Below, piece by piece: positions 6,110 to 6,573 of a DNA stretch of 6,573 nt; the stretch's first letter is position 1; every line of letters starts with the position of its first letter. The notes under the pieces were generated by a model that worked only from the letters and a program-made list of their open reading frames with translations, ran no database searches and had not been told where the DNA came from. The position numbers and the translations under genes are program-made. The DNA lies in assembly GCA_004566265.1 (NCBI GenBank), contig SPLB01000185.1:1-6573 (forward strand). Direction: 5' to 3'. This DNA comes from Paracoccaceae bacterium. GTDB lineage: Bacteria; Pseudomonadota; Alphaproteobacteria; Rhodobacterales; Rhodobacteraceae.

Positions 6110-6573
6110 TCACCGCTTGCCGTAATAGAGGCCCACCACATGCTCGGCTTCGGCAAAGAACAGCCAGCGACAGGCAAACACACCGGCGACATGGCTGAGC
6201 ACCGCAAGCCCGGCGAGGCTGTGTTTCAGCGCAAGACCCGAGACCGGCAGCAGCAGGAGCAGGGGCGGCAGCACAAAGGCGAGCGAGAACCCTATGATCC
6301 GCAGCTTCTGCGCGTGTTTGCGGCCCACCACATGCACAAATTCCCGCAGCAGGTAATTGCTGCCGGTGTGCGGGGGCTCGAACGCGCGCACCGCGCCACG
6401 GGACCCCAGCCCGGTTGCAGAGCCAATGTCGCTGCCCGCTGCAGCAAAAGCCCGGTCGCCTCTGTGCCAATAGGCCAGTGCGACGGCACCCGCGAGCACC
6501 AAGAGCCAGATTGCCAGCCTTTCCTGCCCGGCCAACAGCGCACCGCCTGCAAGCGCAAAACTCAGGAACTTCA
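6110..6573 (-). CDS. dmsC: DmsC-type DMSO reductase membrane anchor (partial)
   Basis: This is the C-terminal 153 residues of a protein whose N-terminus lies beyond the right edge; the frame is open to the edge and ends at TGA 6110-6112. It resembles the DmsC anchor family, which holds DmsAB-like molybdopterin/iron-sulfur reductases to the inner membrane and oxidises menaquinol or ubiquinol. Visible features are hydrophobic segments at about 17-35, 91-113 and 117-140 of the fragment. A polar stretch ATGLGSRGAVRAFEPPHTG (52-70) runs into NYLLREF and ARKH-like RKHAQKLR (84-91), and the C-terminal RWLFFAEAEHVVGLYY (135-150) is the family ending. Catalytic and iron-sulfur subunits would be expected upstream on this strand, outside the window. 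The true enzyme substrate (DMSO, TMAO, polysulfide, other) cannot be judged from the anchor. Confidence 0.8.
   Translation of the reverse strand, partial: KFLSFALAGGALLAGQERLAIWLLVLAGAVALAYWHRGDRAFAAAGSDIGSATGLGSRGAVRAFEPPHTGSNYLLREFVHVVGRKHAQKLRIIGFSLAFVLPPLLLLLPVSGLALKHSLAGLAVLSHVAGVFACRWLFFAEAEHVVGLYYGKR

Overview
The window looks like ordinary chromosomal DNA from an alphaproteobacterium, most likely Rhodobacterales (Roseobacter/Rhodobacter group). This rests on high GC content, GC-rich third codon positions, protein family variants typical of that group, and tight packing with convergent and divergent overlaps. The taxonomic call is an inference from style, not from a marker gene. No rRNA, tRNA, CRISPR array, transposase or prophage gene was seen.

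Layout from left to right: (1) 1-66, a short non-coding edge with an imperfect inverted repeat. (2) 67-1131 (-), an FAD-dependent DAO-fold oxidoreductase whose C-terminal motif resembles the oxidase half of MnmC. (3) 1132-1221, a divergent intergenic region. (4) 1222-1899 (+), mnmD, the tRNA wobble-uridine methyltransferase half of MnmC. (5) 1896-2789 (+), an EamA/DMT-family transporter coupled to mnmD through a GTGA overlap. (6) 2748-4739 (-), a periplasmic Slt70-type soluble lytic transglycosylase, convergent with the transporter and overlapping it by 42 bp. (7) 4740-4878, a divergent promoter region. (8) 4879-5751 (+), dapA, followed by a strong intrinsic terminator. (9) 5809-6109, a GC-rich intergenic stretch with several inverted repeats. 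(10) 6110-6573 (-), the C-terminal part of a DmsC-type membrane anchor of a DMSO-reductase-like enzyme, cut by the window edge.

Two functional pairings stand out. The divergent FAD oxidoreductase and MnmD may supply as two polypeptides the two activities that enterobacterial MnmC carries in one chain, converting cmnm5(s2)U34 to nm5 and then to mnm5 in tRNA. The divergent slt and dapA genes both concern peptidoglycan: DapA commits aspartate semialdehyde to diaminopimelate and lysine, and Slt cleaves the finished wall. I see no clearly novel multi-gene system. The items most worth a second look are the split MnmC arrangement, the slt TTG start and shared slt/dapA control region, the 42-bp convergent overlap, and the structured intergenic stretch after dapA.
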